The position numbers and the translations under genes are program-made. From an uncultured Cohaesibacter sp. (lineage in GTDB: Bacteria > Pseudomonadota > Alphaproteobacteria > Rhizobiales > Cohaesibacteraceae), in contig NZ_OY761553.1 of NCBI RefSeq assembly GCF_963664735.1, positions 3,283,001 to 3,347,000 of the forward strand: a DNA stretch of 64,000 nt. Reading direction: 5' to 3'. Shown here in pieces: positions 62,914 to 64,000 of the stretch. Below the pieces are notes generated by a model. That model was given only the letters and a program-made list of their open reading frames with translations, was not told the origin of the DNA and did no database searches. How positions within the stretch are numbered: position 1 is the first letter of the stretch; each line of letters begins with the position of its first letter.

Positions 62914-63516
62914 ATGCTCAAGCACTTGCGAAATCATCCTTTAAAAGTTCAGCTCCCCGACGAGATTCGGTTTTTAAGGCAATGGTTTGATAATCCAAAA
63001 AAGATAGGTGCCGTTGCACCATCAAGCCCGGCTTTGGCACGAAAAATGGCTTCCTATATTCCCGTGGATGAGTCAGGTCTGGTGTTGGAACTGGGGCCGG
63101 GAACCGGTGTTGTTACCAATGCTATTCTGAACCGTGGCATCGATCCAGCGCGCGTTTTGGCCGTTGAATATTCAAGTGACTTTGTCAGCATCCTGAATGA
63201 TCGTTTTTCAGGCGTGACCGTCGTGCAAGGTGATGCTTATGATTTTGAATCCATTCGCCAAAACCACATTCAGGCTCCTCTTTCGGCGGTCATATCCAGC
63301 CTGCCACTATTCACGAGCCCCAAAAAAATACGCAAGCGGCTCATTTCAATGTGTCTTGATGCCTTGACACCCGGCTCGCCTTTTATCCAGTTTTCCTATG
63401 CTCTGGTCCCTCCGGTTTCGGAAAAAGAAGGCAACTTCACAATCGAGACAAGCCATTGGATATTGGGGAATTTACCGCCCGCACGGGTCTGGATCTATCG
63501 CCGCCCTATCAATTGA
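62914..63516 (+). CDS. pmtA: PmtA-like phospholipid N-methyltransferase
   Basis: A 200-residue SAM methyltransferase. The SAM site is LVLELGPGTGVVTNAILNRG (about 57-76), followed by VLAVEYSSDFVSILNDRFSG and SAVISSLPLF. The N-terminus RQWFDNPKKIGAVAPSSPAL is typical of rhizobial PmtA and related rRNA-adenine-dimethylase-like proteins. PmtA methylates phosphatidylethanolamine on the way to phosphatidylcholine at the membrane. Location downstream of dnaJ supports PmtA, as I recall from rhizobia, but a related lipid or RNA methyltransferase cannot be excluded. Confidence 0.8.
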   Translation: MLKHLRNHPLKVQLPDEIRFLRQWFDNPKKIGAVAPSSPALARKMASYIPVDESGLVLELGPGTGVVTNAILNRGIDPARVLAVEYSSDFVSILNDRFSGVTVVQGDAYDFESIRQNHIQAPLSAVISSLPLFTSPKKIRKRLISMCLDALTPGSPFIQFSYALVPPVSEKEGNFTIETSHWILGNLPPARVWIYRRPIN

Positions 63517-63628
63517 CAGGCGCGTTGTTCGCGTTTTTCACCCATCCGAACTGTTTATCAATCATTGAGCACTATCGTTTGCCCTAGCCAAGCCCTTGTC
63601 GCGGTTTGAGCCCTCTGGAGGAATGATA

Positions 63629-64000
63629 ATGCAGCAAATTCGTCTTCTCTGTCTTGCCGGTTCCACTCGCTCGGGCAGCTTTAATCAACTGCTTGCTGGC
63701 GCCATGGCCAAAGAACTGAGCCTCTTGGAAATGGACGTGACCTTCTTGTCCTTGCAGGACTATCCGTTGCCTCTTTTCAACGCAGATGACGAAGCAGGAA
63801 GCGGCTTGCCTGAAAATGCTGTCAAACTGGCCAAAATGCTGGCCTCCCATGATGCTGTCTTCATCGCAAGCCCGGAATATAACGGTTCCCTAACGCCGCT
63901 GCTGAAAAACACTCTGGACTGGATTTCTCGCGTACCAAAAACTGGTCGGTCACCCTTCACCGATCCTGTTTATGCCATTGGTTCGGCATCCCCCGGCAAA
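63629..64000 (+). CDS. NAD(P)H-dependent FMN reductase (3' truncated by window)
   Basis: The first 124 residues of a flavodoxin-fold reductase. The FMN phosphate loop is LLCLAGSTRSGSFNQLLAGA and the second flavin contact is FIASPEYNGSLTPLLKNTLD followed by WISR, the signature of the NADPH-dependent FMN reductase/chromate-quinone reductase family. The electron acceptor is unknown. ATG 63629 is seven bases after GGAGGA; an ATG at 63623 overlaps the ribosome site and is unlikely. The frame is still open at the window edge. Confidence 0.9.
   Translation, partial: MQQIRLLCLAGSTRSGSFNQLLAGAMAKELSLLEMDVTFLSLQDYPLPLFNADDEAGSGLPENAVKLAKMLASHDAVFIASPEYNGSLTPLLKNTLDWISRVPKTGRSPFTDPVYAIGSASPGK

Overview
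The window is a chromosomal, almost entirely housekeeping segment of an alphaproteobacterium, very probably of the order Hyphomicrobiales (Rhizobiales). The evidence is gene order. The blocks lnt-XRE-metK-trmB / rimP-nusA-ylxR-infB-rbfA-truB-rpsO-pnp, ubiE-ubiB-coaBC-dut beside mutM, rpmH-rnpA-yidC-engB-argB, gshB-yraN-rsmI-lipoprotein-hemW-rdgB-rph facing hrcA-grpE, and dnaK-dnaJ followed by a PmtA-like methyltransferase are the arrangements known from rhizobial relatives. Base composition looks mid-range (about half G+C, judged by eye), which together with a probable glycosylglycerate osmolyte operon would fit a marine member such as the Cohaesibacter/Pseudovibrio group; that genus-level guess is inference only.

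Layout. 1-14.7 kb (+): end of lnt, an XRE regulator, metK, trmB, then the long translation/transcription operon from rimP to pnp. 14.7-20.6 kb: a GNAT/SH3 pair, a D-2-hydroxyacid dehydrogenase, a MoeB/ThiF protein, a secreted DUF2259 protein, cysK and dut. 20.6-26.5 kb: coaBC-ubiB-ubiE (-) divergent from a class V aminotransferase and mutM (+). 26.5-32.2 kb (-): argB, engB, an inserted hexapeptide acetyltransferase, yidC, rnpA and rpmH. 32.5-39.6 kb: a TVP38-type membrane protein with its MerA-like flavoprotein, arfB, comM/yifB, a DNA alkyltransferase, an isoprenylcysteine-methyltransferase-like membrane protein and a dihaem cytochrome c peroxidase. 39.7-49 kb: gshB-yraN-rsmI, a PBP-activator-like lipoprotein, hemW-rdgB-rph and hrcA-grpE. 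49-55 kb: a candidate anti-Shine-Dalgarno small RNA, a LysR regulator, putA and its divergent Lrp-type regulator. 55-58 kb: a probable glucosyl/mannosylglycerate operon with a lipid kinase. 58-64 kb: alkB, a small secreted protein, dnaK-dnaJ, a PmtA-like methyltransferase and the start of an FMN reductase.

Regulatory signals visible in the bases include a close match to the alphaproteobacterial sigma-32 promoter before dnaK, two promoter-plus-early-terminator leaders (before rimP-nusA-infB and before rpmH-rnpA) that look like transcription attenuators, an mmgR/alpha-r8-like small RNA downstream of grpE, and a set of clear intrinsic terminators. I saw no tRNA or rRNA gene, no CRISPR array, no insertion sequence and no prophage. 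The most interesting items are the two attenuator-like leaders, the small RNA, the osmolyte operon and the terminator-flanked acetyltransferase inserted into the yidC-engB interval. I do not see a convincing entirely new multi-gene system.
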